A stretch of DNA of 64,000 bases, taken from positions 372,001 to 436,000 of the forward strand of contig NZ_CP038437.2 of assembly GCF_008329985.2 (NCBI RefSeq), written 5' to 3'. The position numbers and the translations under genes were made by a program. The first letter of the stretch is position 1, and every line of letters begins with the position of its first letter. The notes beneath the pieces were generated by a model. It saw nothing but the letters and a program-made list of their open reading frames with translations, did no database searches and had not been told where the DNA came from. Shown piece after piece: positions 26,772 to 37,000 of the stretch. The DNA is from Halomonas binhaiensis (GTDB lineage Bacteria; Pseudomonadota; Gammaproteobacteria; Pseudomonadales; Halomonadaceae).

Positions 26772-28013
26772 ATGGATAATGATGGTCGTCCGTCTCTTGA
26801 GGTCATCCGTAGCCCCACTCCTTCTCTCCGGTCAGGGTGGCCCTGGGGGAATGTCATGGCGGCTGCCGCTTTGGTCGCCGTTGTGGGCAGCCTGAGCATG
26901 CTGGCACAGCACCTTGGCCAGTCATGGCAGTCTTCCTGGCCTGCATATGATGACTATTTCTCTGCATCTGACTCAGTTTTTTCCTGGGGAAGGTGGCTTC
27001 TTGGCGACATCTCGGAACCTACGTTCTACAAGCACGAGCTGGCGAGCCTGGGATTATGTGTCGGAGCGTTTTTTGCCTGGCTTGCAGCATATCGAGGGAG
27101 CCGCTGGCAGGGCTTCCCCATTGCCTATGGTTCGGGGCTCTGGCCCTGGATACTTGCTGCATCCACGCTGTCACTGCTGCTGAATCAGTTGCTGTGGGGC
27201 TGGACGTTGACGAACACCGGAAATTGGCAGCCGACCTTCGTGGTTTTTGTCTCTCTGCCAGCGGCGACGGTTCTGCTGCTGGGACGGGGCTGGCGGGTTG
27301 CCATGCTGGGTGCCGTCATGGGCCCCCTGCTGGTGACGCCATTGGCATTGCTGCTGATCAACTATCTATGTATTCCGATGGGATGGCCTGCGGTGATTGG
27401 CGGGGTTGGGGCCATGGCACTGGGGAGTGTGACTGCCTTCTATCTGTATCGTGTCTTTCGTGGCGCCATTGCTGTCTGGGTGCGCTTGCCTGTGAAGCCA
27501 CATGAGATGCTTTTGGAACAGGGCCCTCGGCACGAAGCCAGGTTTGGCGCAGGGTGGACAGTACGGCGCATCCTGGCGGACTTTTCCGAGTCACAGTTCT
27601 ACGGTAATGAATGGGCGGGGCTAGGCCTGATTGTGGGGGTATTGCTTGCCGTTGCCCTGAACCCTCTTGGCCCTGCCTACGGCTCGTTGTTGTTGCCACA
27701 GATCTTGGTAGGGCAGGCGATGACTTCCGCCATTGGCACCATACTATGGCGGCGCAAGTGGATGGAGAAAGGCTGGTATCCCACTTATGTCCCTGTGGTA
27801 TCTGTTGTACCGGCCTGCGTGATTGACCTGGGTGGTTCTCCGGAAGTGATCATTCTCAGTGCTTGTGCAGGGGCGCTGATCGGGCCTCCTCTGGCCAGTT
27901 GGGTCTCAGAGCATCTGCCAAGTGACTTCCATCCTTATATCGGCAACATGCTGTCTATGGCATTGAGTACCTTGACCATCATTCTGTGGCTGAGGGGGGT
28001 ATTGGGCATGTGA
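26772..28013 (+). CDS. Internally duplicated multi-pass membrane protein, function unknown
   Basis: 413 aa with about ten hydrophobic segments. Two halves match: W-LLGDISEPTFYKHELASLGL (75-95) with RILADFSESQFYGNEWAGLGL (266-286), and WQPTFVVFVSLPAATVLLLG (152-171) with WYPTYVPVVSVVPACVIDLG (335-354); AYGSGLWPW also matches AYGSLLLPQ. Such pseudo-twofold repeats are typical of secondary transporters. I do not recognise the family with confidence. ATG 26772 was chosen over an upstream ATG frame because the duplicated core starts soon after and the palindrome pair then lies in the promoter region. The upstream SMR gene is unlikely to be in the same unit because of the palindromes between. Confidence 0.75.
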   Translation: MDNDGRPSLEVIRSPTPSLRSGWPWGNVMAAAALVAVVGSLSMLAQHLGQSWQSSWPAYDDYFSASDSVFSWGRWLLGDISEPTFYKHELASLGLCVGAFFAWLAAYRGSRWQGFPIAYGSGLWPWILAASTLSLLLNQLLWGWTLTNTGNWQPTFVVFVSLPAATVLLLGRGWRVAMLGAVMGPLLVTPLALLLINYLCIPMGWPAVIGGVGAMALGSVTAFYLYRVFRGAIAVWVRLPVKPHEMLLEQGPRHEARFGAGWTVRRILADFSESQFYGNEWAGLGLIVGVLLAVALNPLGPAYGSLLLPQILVGQAMTSAIGTILWRRKWMEKGWYPTYVPVVSVVPACVIDLGGSPEVIILSACAGALIGPPLASWVSEHLPSDFHPYIGNMLSMALSTLTIILWLRGVLGM

Positions 28014-28114
28014 AGCGGCATCTCTGTCGAAACCGTCATCATCACACGGTAGACTCGATATTCAATTGCGCCGGGAGCTGGCGCAATATCCGTATTCACC
28101 TCAGGGAAGTCCTT

Positions 28115-29581
28115 ATGCCTTGTCGTCCGTTGCCACCCTGGCTTGCCACCATCATGACAGTTTCTCTGGCTGTGCTTGCCACATCTTCTGTACAGGCCGC
28201 CGGGTTTTCACATCTTCAAGAGCTTGGCCAACAGGGGTATCAGATCAGTGCTCAGGCACGCTTATTGGGCGACAGTGCTGAAGAGCCAGAAATTCTGGGC
28301 AGTATTACCCCTGAGAAGCTGCTGACACCAGCATCGGTGACCAAGGTCTACACCGCAGCAGCCATTCTGGATGCACTAGGTCCTCAGTATCGTTTCACCA
28401 CGACGCTCAAGAGTACTGCGCGTCCAACTGGTGATGGTGTTCTGAATGGAGATCTGATTCTGGACGGTGGAGGTGACCCTGGACTGACCAGCGAGGACTT
28501 GTGGCGCTTGACTCAGCGTCTGTATCAGGCTGGCGTTCGTCGAGTGACGGGACAGCTGCTGGTCAGTCAATGGCGCTTTGGTCCGGTGGAATGCCGGACG
28601 GTTGATCGCTGTGCAGTGACCGAGCGCTCCGACAATGCCTACAGCGCTTTGCTGAGTTCCTCTGGAGTGAACTATGGCAGCTGGTGTGTGCAGGTGGCCC
28701 CTGGAGCTGTTGGGGGGCCTGCCCGGGTTACAGACTGCAATGCCATGACGCCGCTGATGGGTATCAGCAATACAGTGACCACTCAGGGAGCGAATGGGGC
28801 CACGGGGCTGGTTGCCAGCCGGGTGCAGGAAAATGGTACCGAGCATCTGCGAGTGGCGGGCAAGATCACCATCAATGAACTGCCCCAGGAAATCTATCGT
28901 GCCAGTGCCGATCCTGCAGCGCAGACAGCCACGATCCTGGGAGCCATGCTTGAGCTTGCGGGTATCAAGGTCGAAGGCGGTCATGGCACGACCAGCGAAC
29001 GGCCACCTTCCAATGCCATCCGTTTGGCGGCAGTGGATGGTAAACCGTTGCAGGAGCTTCTGCTGCGCATGCTCAATTATTCGAACAACTATATGGCTGA
29101 CGTGATGGCACTGGACCTGGTGGACGAGCCCCAGGCGCAGCTCGACCAGGCCGGAGAGACCCTGGAGGCCTTCGCGGCCGAGATTCCGGGACATGGGCCT
29201 GTGACACTGGAGAGTGGCAGTGGATTGACGACCGGCAACAAGACATCGGCACAGGGGGTCAATTCCGTGCTCGAGTACATGTACGGGCGCAGCGAATTGT
29301 TTCCGGTCTTTGCCGCTGGTTTGCAGGCTCCTACCAATGGCCCCATGCGTCACTTACGGCGAGGCTCCCAGACATTCCAGAGCCATGTGATGGTGAAGAC
29401 AGGGACGTTGAACCAGCCGGTAGCCGTGCGTGCTCTCAGCGGATATTTTCGTACCACTGGGCAGCGCTGGGGAGTATTCACGGTGCTGGTCAACGGCACA
29501 TCCAATACCCCCTACCTGAGCTGGTCACGAGTCCTGGACCTGGTATCTCTGGATCTTGACCAGATGATTTCCCAACACTGA
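28115..29581 (+). CDS. dacB: D-alanyl-D-alanine carboxypeptidase/endopeptidase PBP4 (DacB, S13)
   Basis: 488 aa. Periplasmic penicillin-binding enzyme that trims and cleaves peptidoglycan cross-links. Signal peptide about 1-29 ending in VQAAG. Active-site motifs in order: SxxK as TPASVTKVYTAAA (near residue 72), SxN as NYSNNYMADVMAL (near 324), KTG as VMVKTGTLNQPVAVRALSGY (near 429). The spacing between SxxK and SxN contains the large insertion typical of class C PBP4. ATG 28115 has AGGGAAG upstream; the longer frame from 27986 adds no signal. Confidence 0.94.
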   Translation: MPCRPLPPWLATIMTVSLAVLATSSVQAAGFSHLQELGQQGYQISAQARLLGDSAEEPEILGSITPEKLLTPASVTKVYTAAAILDALGPQYRFTTTLKSTARPTGDGVLNGDLILDGGGDPGLTSEDLWRLTQRLYQAGVRRVTGQLLVSQWRFGPVECRTVDRCAVTERSDNAYSALLSSSGVNYGSWCVQVAPGAVGGPARVTDCNAMTPLMGISNTVTTQGANGATGLVASRVQENGTEHLRVAGKITINELPQEIYRASADPAAQTATILGAMLELAGIKVEGGHGTTSERPPSNAIRLAAVDGKPLQELLLRMLNYSNNYMADVMALDLVDEPQAQLDQAGETLEAFAAEIPGHGPVTLESGSGLTTGNKTSAQGVNSVLEYMYGRSELFPVFAAGLQAPTNGPMRHLRRGSQTFQSHVMVKTGTLNQPVAVRALSGYFRTTGQRWGVFTVLVNGTSNTPYLSWSRVLDLVSLDLDQMISQH

Positions 29582-29608
29582 CTGACGCCTTGCCTGAGGA
29601 GATAGTTG

Positions 29609-29983
29609 ATGAAGCCCGGACATACCGGCTGGCGCCACTTGGTTCATTCCACCCGCTATTCGCTCAAGGGGCTCAAGGCGGCATTCCGTAATGAATCCGC
29701 CTTTCGTCAGGAACTTGGCTTGTGCCTTGTGCTGGTACCTCTGGCCTGGTGGATCGGAGATACGCCAGTTGAATGGATTCTTCTCGTGGGTAGTTGCTTT
29801 ATGGTGCTGATCGTCGAACTGGTCAACACTGCCATTGAAAGTGTGGTCGACCGGATTGGGCCTGAGCGTCACGTCCTTTCCGGGCGAGCCAAGGATATTG
29901 GCTCGGCAGCAGTGATGCTGGCGCTGATCATGGCAGGGTTGACCTGGATCCTGCTGGCTGCCGACAAATATCATCTGCTCTAA
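29609..29983 (+). CDS. dgkA: Diacylglycerol kinase DgkA
   Basis: 124 aa, close to E. coli DgkA (122 aa). Integral inner-membrane kinase that recycles diacylglycerol from osmoregulated glucan or phosphoglycerol transfer. The signature ELVNTAIESVVDRIG (near residue 70) carries the catalytic Glu and Asn residues; three membrane helices follow the amphipathic start. ATG 29609 has a GAGGAG site; a TTG lies one codon upstream. Confidence 0.95.
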   Translation: MKPGHTGWRHLVHSTRYSLKGLKAAFRNESAFRQELGLCLVLVPLAWWIGDTPVEWILLVGSCFMVLIVELVNTAIESVVDRIGPERHVLSGRAKDIGSAAVMLALIMAGLTWILLAADKYHLL

Positions 29984-30129
29984 CCTTTCCTTCTCATTGA
30001 CCTTCCCGAACATGCAAAAGTCGGCCCTGATATCGGGGCTACGCTATAGCGCATGGGTGGTATGCTCAGGTTAAAGCGTTCTTGTCTATCGGCATTCGAG
30101 CGCGCAAGCATTGATCAAGGAGTGCTGCC

Positions 30130-33100
30130 ATGGACCTGAGCATGGATTTCCTACCTCGCGAGAATATCCCGGCTCCCTTATCTGGGGCCTTGGACAAGGC
30201 CTGGGGGCAGCTTCTCTCGAGCATTGAGCAAAGTGACAATCTAGCGGCAATGCGAGGCGTGGAAATACCCTCTGAAGTCTATCTGGCATTGGAACCTCAT
30301 CGGCGTATCCAGCTAGCGAAGGTATTGACGGTGTCGCGCTTCGCTGGAGCTACTCTGGTGCGTCACCCCGAGTGGTTGGCCAGTCTGGACTCCAGTGGTG
30401 AATTGGACACTGCCCTGGCGCCACAGGCGCTTAAAGAGTTGCTTGATGAAGGCCTGGAGGCTGCCGAGGATGAAGCTGCCATGCATGCTGTGGTGCGCCG
30501 CTATCGGCGTGCGCGGATGTTGGGCATTGTATGGCGCGACCTGACCCGTCCCCCTGGTGTTGATGCCTGGAACACAAGCGCTGCGGTATCACGTCTGGCT
30601 GAGGTATGTGTTGAAGGTGTACTGAACTGGCTGGAGCGTCACTTCGAACCTCGTTGGGGGCTGCCTGCACCACGTCGTGATGGCAGTGAACAGCGCTTGG
30701 TCGTGCTCGGTATGGGAAAGCTGGGGGCGGGCGAACTCAACCTGTCATCCGACATCGATCTGATTTTTGCTTATCCCGAGAAAGGTGAAACGACGGGAGG
30801 GCGTAAAGCCCTGGATCATGTCGAGTATTTCACCAAGCTGGGGCAGAAACTGATTGCCGCTCTGGATGCCGTGACCAGTGAAGGGTTCGTGTTCCGTGTC
30901 GATATGCGCCTGCGCCCGCTGGGCGATGGAGGTCCCTTGGTTGGCAGCTTCGCTTCCCTGGCGAGCTATTACCAGGACCAGGGGCGTGAGTGGGAGCGCT
31001 ATGCCATGCTCAAGGCGCGCCCTATCGCGGGTGATATCGATGCTGGTTACGAACTGTTGTCCAGCCTGCGTCCTTTCGTCTATCGCAAGTACCTGGATTT
31101 CGGTGCTATTGAATCCCTGCGTGAGCTCAAGGCGATGATCAATCGTGAGGTCAAGCGCAAGGGCATGGAAAGCAATATCAAGCTTGGCTCCGGCGGGATT
31201 CGCGAGGTGGAGTTCGTGGTCCAGGTCTTTCAACTGATTCGCGGGGGCTGTGATACCGAGCTTCAAGTGACCTCGTTGAAGACAGCGCTGCAGCGTCTGG
31301 CCGAGCTAGGCCTCCTCCCCCAGGAGGTAGTCGACGAGTTGATGCCTGATTACGTTTTTCTGCGGGACCTGGAACATGCGATCCAGGCTCTGGAAGATCG
31401 GCAGACCCAAGCGCTGCCTACGGGGCATCTGGATCAAGAGCGGGTTGCCTTTGCCCTGGGCATGAATGGTTGGGATGAGTTGCTGGTGTGCCTGAAGGCT
31501 GTGCGAGATAGAGTGAGACGCCACTTTGATGCGGTCATCAGCCAGCCTGAAGATGATATCGAAGAGGAAGAAGAAAACTCTGAACGCGAGGTGTGGAGTC
31601 AACTGTGGCGTGGTGAGCCCGAAGATGAAGAAGCTTTGCTGCTGCTTGCTGATGGGGGCTTCGAAGACCCGGATATGGCCTTGAAGAGGATCAGAGGGTT
31701 ATCCGGTTCACGCCAGGTCCAGGCCATGCAGCGAGTGGCTTATGAGCGCCTGGATGCCTTGATGCCCATGTTGATAGAGGCCGTAGTCGCAAGCGAGATG
31801 CCAGATACAGCTCTGGAAAGAGTGTTGCCACTTATCGAAGCTGTGCTTAGACGTACGGCGTACCTTGCTTTGTTGCGGGAAAACCCCGATGCACTGGGAC
31901 ACTTGATGCGTCTGTGCAGTGCCAGCCCATGGATTGCAGAGCAGATCGCACGTTATCCCGTATTGCTCGATGAGCTGTTGACTCCAGATACTCTCTATAC
32001 GCCGGCAGACAAGGAGCGCTTGGCTGACGAGCTACGCCAGATTCTGGCACGCATCCCTGAGGAAGATGAGGAAAGTCAGCTCGAGGCATTGCGAGTGTTC
32101 AAGCATGCCCAGGTATTGCACGTGGCTGCGTCGGATATTGCAGGAACCCGTCATCTGATGAAAGTAAGTGACTTTCTTACCTATATTGCCGAGGTCGTGC
32201 TGGATGCTGTGCTGGCCATGGCCTGGCGAACACTGACACGCAAGCATGGCTTTCCGATAGGGCACGATGGCGAACGTGCAGGTGAGGTTCCTGAGTTTCT
32301 GATCGTTGGCTATGGGAAACTTGGAGGCATAGAGTTGGGTTATGGCTCGGATCTTGACCTGGTGTTTCTGCATGATGGTGCACTCCAGGGCGAAACAGAT
32401 GGTTCCAGGCCGATTGACAACAGTGTGTTCTTCACTCGCCTGGGGCAGAGGATCATTCACCTGCTTTCTGCGGTGACGCCAGCTGGCTCCCTGTATGAGG
32501 TTGACATGCGTTTGAGGCCTTCGGGGAATTCAGGGTTGTTGGTCAGCCCGATGACGGCTTTTGCTGAGTATCAGCGCGAGCAGGCTTGGACTTGGGAGCA
32601 TCAGGCATTGGTACGGGCGAGAGTGGTGTCAGGGCATGAGCGTCTGGCACAGCACTTTGAGTCCATTCGCAGGGAAACCCTGGGGCGTCAGCGTGACCGC
32701 GATGAACTACGCGAGGAAGTGGTGCAGATGCGCCACAAGATGCGCGATCACCTAGGTTCAAAAGGTACGGGTTCAAAAGGTACGGGTTCAAAAAGTACAA
32801 ACTCCCAAAGCATAGGAGGGAATGTTGGCGGTGAGGACGCTACCTTTGATCTGAAGCATGATGCAGGTGGGATGGTTGATATTGAGTTCATGTGTCAGTA
32901 CGCGGTATTGGCATTGTCTCATTACACTCCAGAGCTATTGCGCTATAGCGATAACATGAGAATCCTCGAGACCCTCGAAGAAACCGGTTATCTACAGCAG
33001 AAAGAGGCCGTAGCGTTGCGGCAGGCGTATCTGGAAGCGCGTGCGGCCAACCACCGTATGGCGCTGACTCGGCAACCTGCTAGAGGCAATGTTGAGGCCT

Positions 33101-33174
33101 TTCGACATCACCGGGAGGCAGTAATGGCTATTTGGCATAAGTGGCTGGAACCCGGTATTGAGTCATCGAATTAA
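30130..33174 (+). CDS. glnE: Bifunctional glutamine synthetase adenylyltransferase/adenylyl-removing enzyme GlnE
   Basis: Adds and removes AMP on glutamine synthetase according to nitrogen state. 1014 aa against 946 in E. coli. Two nucleotidyltransferase domains are seen, with LGMGKLGAGELNLSSDIDLIFAYPE (near residue 195) and VGYGKLGGIELGYGSDLDLVFLHD (near residue 730). An insertion of about 22 residues (GSKGTGSKGTGSKSTNSQ..., near 877-898) splits the normally compact MRDHLG - FDLKHDAGGMVDIEFM segment. The insertion is encoded by a 15-base tandem repeat at about 32756-32800. ATG 30130 has an AAGGAG site. Confidence 0.96.
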   Translation: MDLSMDFLPRENIPAPLSGALDKAWGQLLSSIEQSDNLAAMRGVEIPSEVYLALEPHRRIQLAKVLTVSRFAGATLVRHPEWLASLDSSGELDTALAPQALKELLDEGLEAAEDEAAMHAVVRRYRRARMLGIVWRDLTRPPGVDAWNTSAAVSRLAEVCVEGVLNWLERHFEPRWGLPAPRRDGSEQRLVVLGMGKLGAGELNLSSDIDLIFAYPEKGETTGGRKALDHVEYFTKLGQKLIAALDAVTSEGFVFRVDMRLRPLGDGGPLVGSFASLASYYQDQGREWERYAMLKARPIAGDIDAGYELLSSLRPFVYRKYLDFGAIESLRELKAMINREVKRKGMESNIKLGSGGIREVEFVVQVFQLIRGGCDTELQVTSLKTALQRLAELGLLPQEVVDELMPDYVFLRDLEHAIQALEDRQTQALPTGHLDQERVAFALGMNGWDELLVCLKAVRDRVRRHFDAVISQPEDDIEEEEENSEREVWSQLWRGEPEDEEALLLLADGGFEDPDMALKRIRGLSGSRQVQAMQRVAYERLDALMPMLIEAVVASEMPDTALERVLPLIEAVLRRTAYLALLRENPDALGHLMRLCSASPWIAEQIARYPVLLDELLTPDTLYTPADKERLADELRQILARIPEEDEESQLEALRVFKHAQVLHVAASDIAGTRHLMKVSDFLTYIAEVVLDAVLAMAWRTLTRKHGFPIGHDGERAGEVPEFLIVGYGKLGGIELGYGSDLDLVFLHDGALQGETDGSRPIDNSVFFTRLGQRIIHLLSAVTPAGSLYEVDMRLRPSGNSGLLVSPMTAFAEYQREQAWTWEHQALVRARVVSGHERLAQHFESIRRETLGRQRDRDELREEVVQMRHKMRDHLGSKGTGSKGTGSKSTNSQSIGGNVGGEDATFDLKHDAGGMVDIEFMCQYAVLALSHYTPELLRYSDNMRILETLEETGYLQQKEAVALRQAYLEARAANHRMALTRQPARGNVEAFRHHREAVMAIWHKWLEPGIESSN
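32756..32800 (+). repeat. 15-base tandem repeat inside glnE
   Basis: About three copies of GGTTCAAAAGGTACG, the third diverged to AAAAGTACA. It encodes GSKGT / GSKGT / GSKST within the C-terminal adenylyltransferase domain. The array is in frame (15 bases) and so would tolerate copy-number change. Confidence 0.8.
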
Positions 33175-33233
33175 ACATATATGTAGATTACCTTAAAAAT
33201 AATAATGCATTAGCCACTAGCATGAATTGAATA

Positions 33234-33270
33234 GGCCCTTATCCCTCAATAGGAGTAGGGCTTTCTTATT
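33234..33270 (+). terminator. Probable glnE terminator
   Basis: An imperfect stem with GGCCC-TTATCC on the left and GGAGTAGGGC on the right, followed by TTTCTTATT. It lies 60 bases after the glnE stop. Imperfect pairing keeps confidence moderate. Confidence 0.55.
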
Positions 33271-33434
33271 GTAAAAATGGCATGGTTCAAGTGATGAGAA
33301 TGGATTATGCTGCATCGCAAAGTGGCCGGCTAATGAAGCATATAAAGCGAATCAAATAAGATTATTGTGATCGTCAACGAAACGGTACACAATAATCTTC
33401 CGGCCTTGGATCTCATAGAAGGCAGGTACTCAAA

Positions 33435-34079
33435 ATGTTAGACAAGCCCGGAGCGAGAGTGGTCGTGGTGGATGACCATCCCATGATTCGCCTTGCCGTT
33501 TCATTTTCTCTTGATAATCATGGAATTAAAGTCGTTGGTGAGTCGGATAATGGTGCAGACGCCATCCAGCTGATCAAGGTGCAGAAGCCAGATCTTGCCA
33601 TACTCGACATCGGTATTCATGGCCTAGATGGACTAGCTGTAATCAGAAGAATTCAAGCTTTGGATAACCCCTCTAGAGTGCTGGTCTTGACTTCCTACCC
33701 ACCCGAGATTTATGCCATGAGGTCTTATCTAGCTGGTGCGTCAGGGTTTGTCAGTAAAGATAAGGATATGTCAATTCTAGTTAGTGGAGTAAAAACAATT
33801 ATAGGAGGATATACATTTTTCCCTAGTCTATCTTCTGACCCTTCAGATGCTCCATGCAATAGTGAGTGTGATCTTATAAAGTTATTATCTAACCGCGAGC
33901 TCATGGTGTTCAATAAACTACTCAAAGGAATGAGTAATAAAGAGATTTCCCAATCCATGCTCCTGAGCAATAAGACTATTAGCACTTATAAAGTGCGTAT
34001 TTTTGATAAATTGGGAGTCAGCAATATGATTGAACTCTATGATTTGGCTCGGCGCTTAGATGTGTTAGATGGTTTGTGA
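33435..34079 (+). CDS. Response regulator, NarL/LuxR type (BvgA/EvgA-like)
   Basis: 214 aa. Receiver domain about 1-125 with the acidic pair VVDDHP near residue 13, phospho-acceptor D58 in LAILDIGIHGLDG, and TS/K pocket LTSYPP...VSKDKD. A C-terminal LuxR-type helix-turn-helix follows (about 150-210): LSNRELMVFNKLLKGMSNKEISQSMLLSNKTISTYKVRIFDKLG. Three bases separate its stop from the hybrid kinase ATG, so the two form one operon. Base composition is markedly more AT-rich than glnE, suggesting transfer. Confidence 0.92.
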   Translation: MLDKPGARVVVVDDHPMIRLAVSFSLDNHGIKVVGESDNGADAIQLIKVQKPDLAILDIGIHGLDGLAVIRRIQALDNPSRVLVLTSYPPEIYAMRSYLAGASGFVSKDKDMSILVSGVKTIIGGYTFFPSLSSDPSDAPCNSECDLIKLLSNRELMVFNKLLKGMSNKEISQSMLLSNKTISTYKVRIFDKLGVSNMIELYDLARRLDVLDGL

Positions 34080-34082
34080 GAG

Positions 34083-37000
34083 ATGAGTTCAATGCCTTGG
34101 AATATTTGGAGAGTTTTGCTGTTTCTGGTCTTTGGTCTATTGACTGATATGAACAGCTTTGCCAAGGATGGGGAGACTCAGGATCTTCCATATGTGCAGG
34201 CCCAGAAAGTTCAGGTTCTGGATAGACCTAGTGTGATTCATGCACCTGTAGGTTTATCGTTAGATGAGCAACAGTGGCTGGCGACAAAAGGCTCCCTGAA
34301 AATAGGGATAGCAGAACCATTTATTATTCCTTATGAAGTTTTCTTTGGTGAGGGTCAGTACGAAGGCATTAGTGCCGACGTCCTTTGGGTTCTCGGAAAA
34401 GTTACTGGAAAGGATGTTGAAGTATATAAGTTCCCATCATTACAGGCTGCAAGTGAAGCCATGAAGAAAGGAGACATTGATGGAATTATTAATGTCAGAG
34501 AAGGAGATGTGGGGTCTGATGGAATCTGGTACAGCCAAGCATATATAAATCCTCAAATAGCGTTGGTTCGTGCCAATGGGGATCTTGGTGAGAAACAAAG
34601 CCGGACAGAAATTGATTATGTCTATGATGCCTGGAATAGGCGTGCTGTAGATAATACTACTATATCGCCAAAAATATCCGGGCGAGCTGTCGAGATGAAG
34701 GCTTCGCCCCTAGAGGCTATTTCAGAAGTAGTATTTGGAAAAGCTCACGTTGCTGTCACAGACAATATTAGCGCACAGTTTTTGATTAGTCAGGCATATT
34801 CTAATGATGTTTATGTCAGCAGCCTATCAGATTATCCTTATGGCGGCATACGTTTTGCTCTATCTGTAGATAGCAGTGAGTTTCAAGCGATTATTAATAA
34901 AGTGTCTGAAGAAGTTGTAGCGAATCAAGCAGAATCAATTCTTGGACGATGGGATGGTGGTGGGGTTATGGCGAGAAATAATCTCGAGCTTACCCCTGGG
35001 CAGCAGACATGGATTAACGATAACCCACTCGTGAAAGTGGGTGTCAACTATGACTTCCCCCCATACTCATACTACAATCGTGAAGGAAAGTACTCTGGGG
35101 TTACACAAGATATATTGAACCTGCTTTCAGTAATGACGGGGTTGAACTTTCAGACAGTTCCCTTTACCACTGTAAGGGCTGCCCAGTTAGCTCTGGATAG
35201 TGGAGAAGTCGATATATTGGCGGATTTCTCTCCTAATAAGGAGCGCCGAAGGACACTATTATTCAGTCACCCATACTTGCTGAGCCCATATGCCGTAGTT
35301 GGGCATAAGAATGACAATGAGCTGATTACACAAAAACTATTGAGTGAGTCGATGCTGGCAGTACTGAAGGATAGTGCTATGCTGCCAGGCTTTATGGAAA
35401 AATATACCAATGCGAAACTATTGTATAAAAATGATGTCCGCTCTAGCTTCCAGGCAGTAGAAAACGGAAATGCTCGTTACGCAATTCAACCACTGCTGGT
35501 ATCACGTTATTTTATAGAGCGGATGAAAGGAACACACCTTGAAGTTAAGGATATTCTCGGAGGTGATGTATATAAGGCATCTTTCTCAGCAACTTCCAGT
35601 AATGCACAGCTACAGGAAATAGTTGAAAAAGCACTGAGTTCTATAGAGCCAAATGAATTGAGTGTGATAGAAAATCGCTGGAGGACCAATCCAGTCCTTA
35701 AAACTTCTGGGTGGCAGGATTATCGTACTGCTGTAATTATATCTATTTTCATCTTCAGTGTCGTGATTGCGTTATCTTTCGCCTGGAATTTTCTTCTTCG
35801 TCGACAAGTCAATAGAAGGAAGCAAGCTGAGGCTGGGTTGAAAGATCAAATCGAATTCATGGAGGCAATGATAGAGGGAACTCCACATCCAATTTATATC
35901 AGAGATGATAAAGGAGGAATGGTACGCCATAATAGTAGCTATCAGGAGTTTGTGAAAGGTAATGTCCAGGAAATCCTTTACAAGGATGATATATCTATTT
36001 ACTCCTTGGATGATATGTCTTCCAAAGAAATATATGATGACTACTGGCATGCAATAAAGTATGACAAAAAGATAATAAAAGATAGAAAGATCGTGCTGGA
36101 TGGAGAAGAGCTAACTGTTTATCACTGGGTTATCCCATACAAGAGCCATTCAGGACAAGTTTGCGGAGTTATCGGAGGATGGGTTGATGTCAGTGATCGA
36201 GAAAAGCTAGTTCGAGACTTGAAAGAGGCAAAACAGTCTGCTGAGAGGGCCAATAGTTACAAGAGTACTTTTCTGGCTACTATCAGCCATGAAATACGTA
36301 CTCCCTTGAGTGCGATGATTGGTATGTTGGAATTGGCTGTGAAGCAATCTCATGAGAGGCAAATTGATACACAATTGATTACCACCGCCTATGACTCTTC
36401 TAAAGATTTGCTTAGCCTAATAGGAGATGTCCTTGATATCTCCAAGATAGAAGCGGGATACTTTGAGCTTCATCCTGATCGCTATAACCCGGTTGATATA
36501 TGTAAGAGTGTAATAAATACCTTTGCTCCTCTTGCAGAGAAAAAAGGTCTGGTTCTTAGCTTGAATGCACCGGGTGATATTCACCAAGAAGTATATGTTG
36601 ATGGTCAGAGGCTAAGGCAAATTATTTCCAATCTTGTTAGCAATGCAATCAAGTTTACTGAGTCAGGCCAGGTTGGTGTGTCACTAACGCTCACCCCAAG
36701 AACTGACAAGTACCTGGATGCCAGAATCATTGTTCATGATACAGGATGTGGCATTGCACCCGAAGATATCGAACGTCTTTTTGCTCCTTTTACTCAGCTT
36801 AAGCCTACGGTTCAAGGTACTGGGCTCGGACTCGTTATCTGTCGCCAGCTAGCACAAATGATGGGGGGAAGTGTAGAAATAGAAAGTCAGCTTGGTAAGG
36901 GAACAACAACGGCTGTATCTCTTGTTCTTCCTCCTCTGTCACCCTCGACACATATATTTTCTTCTATAGATATGGAAGAGGAAACTCTTTCCAAAATGCG

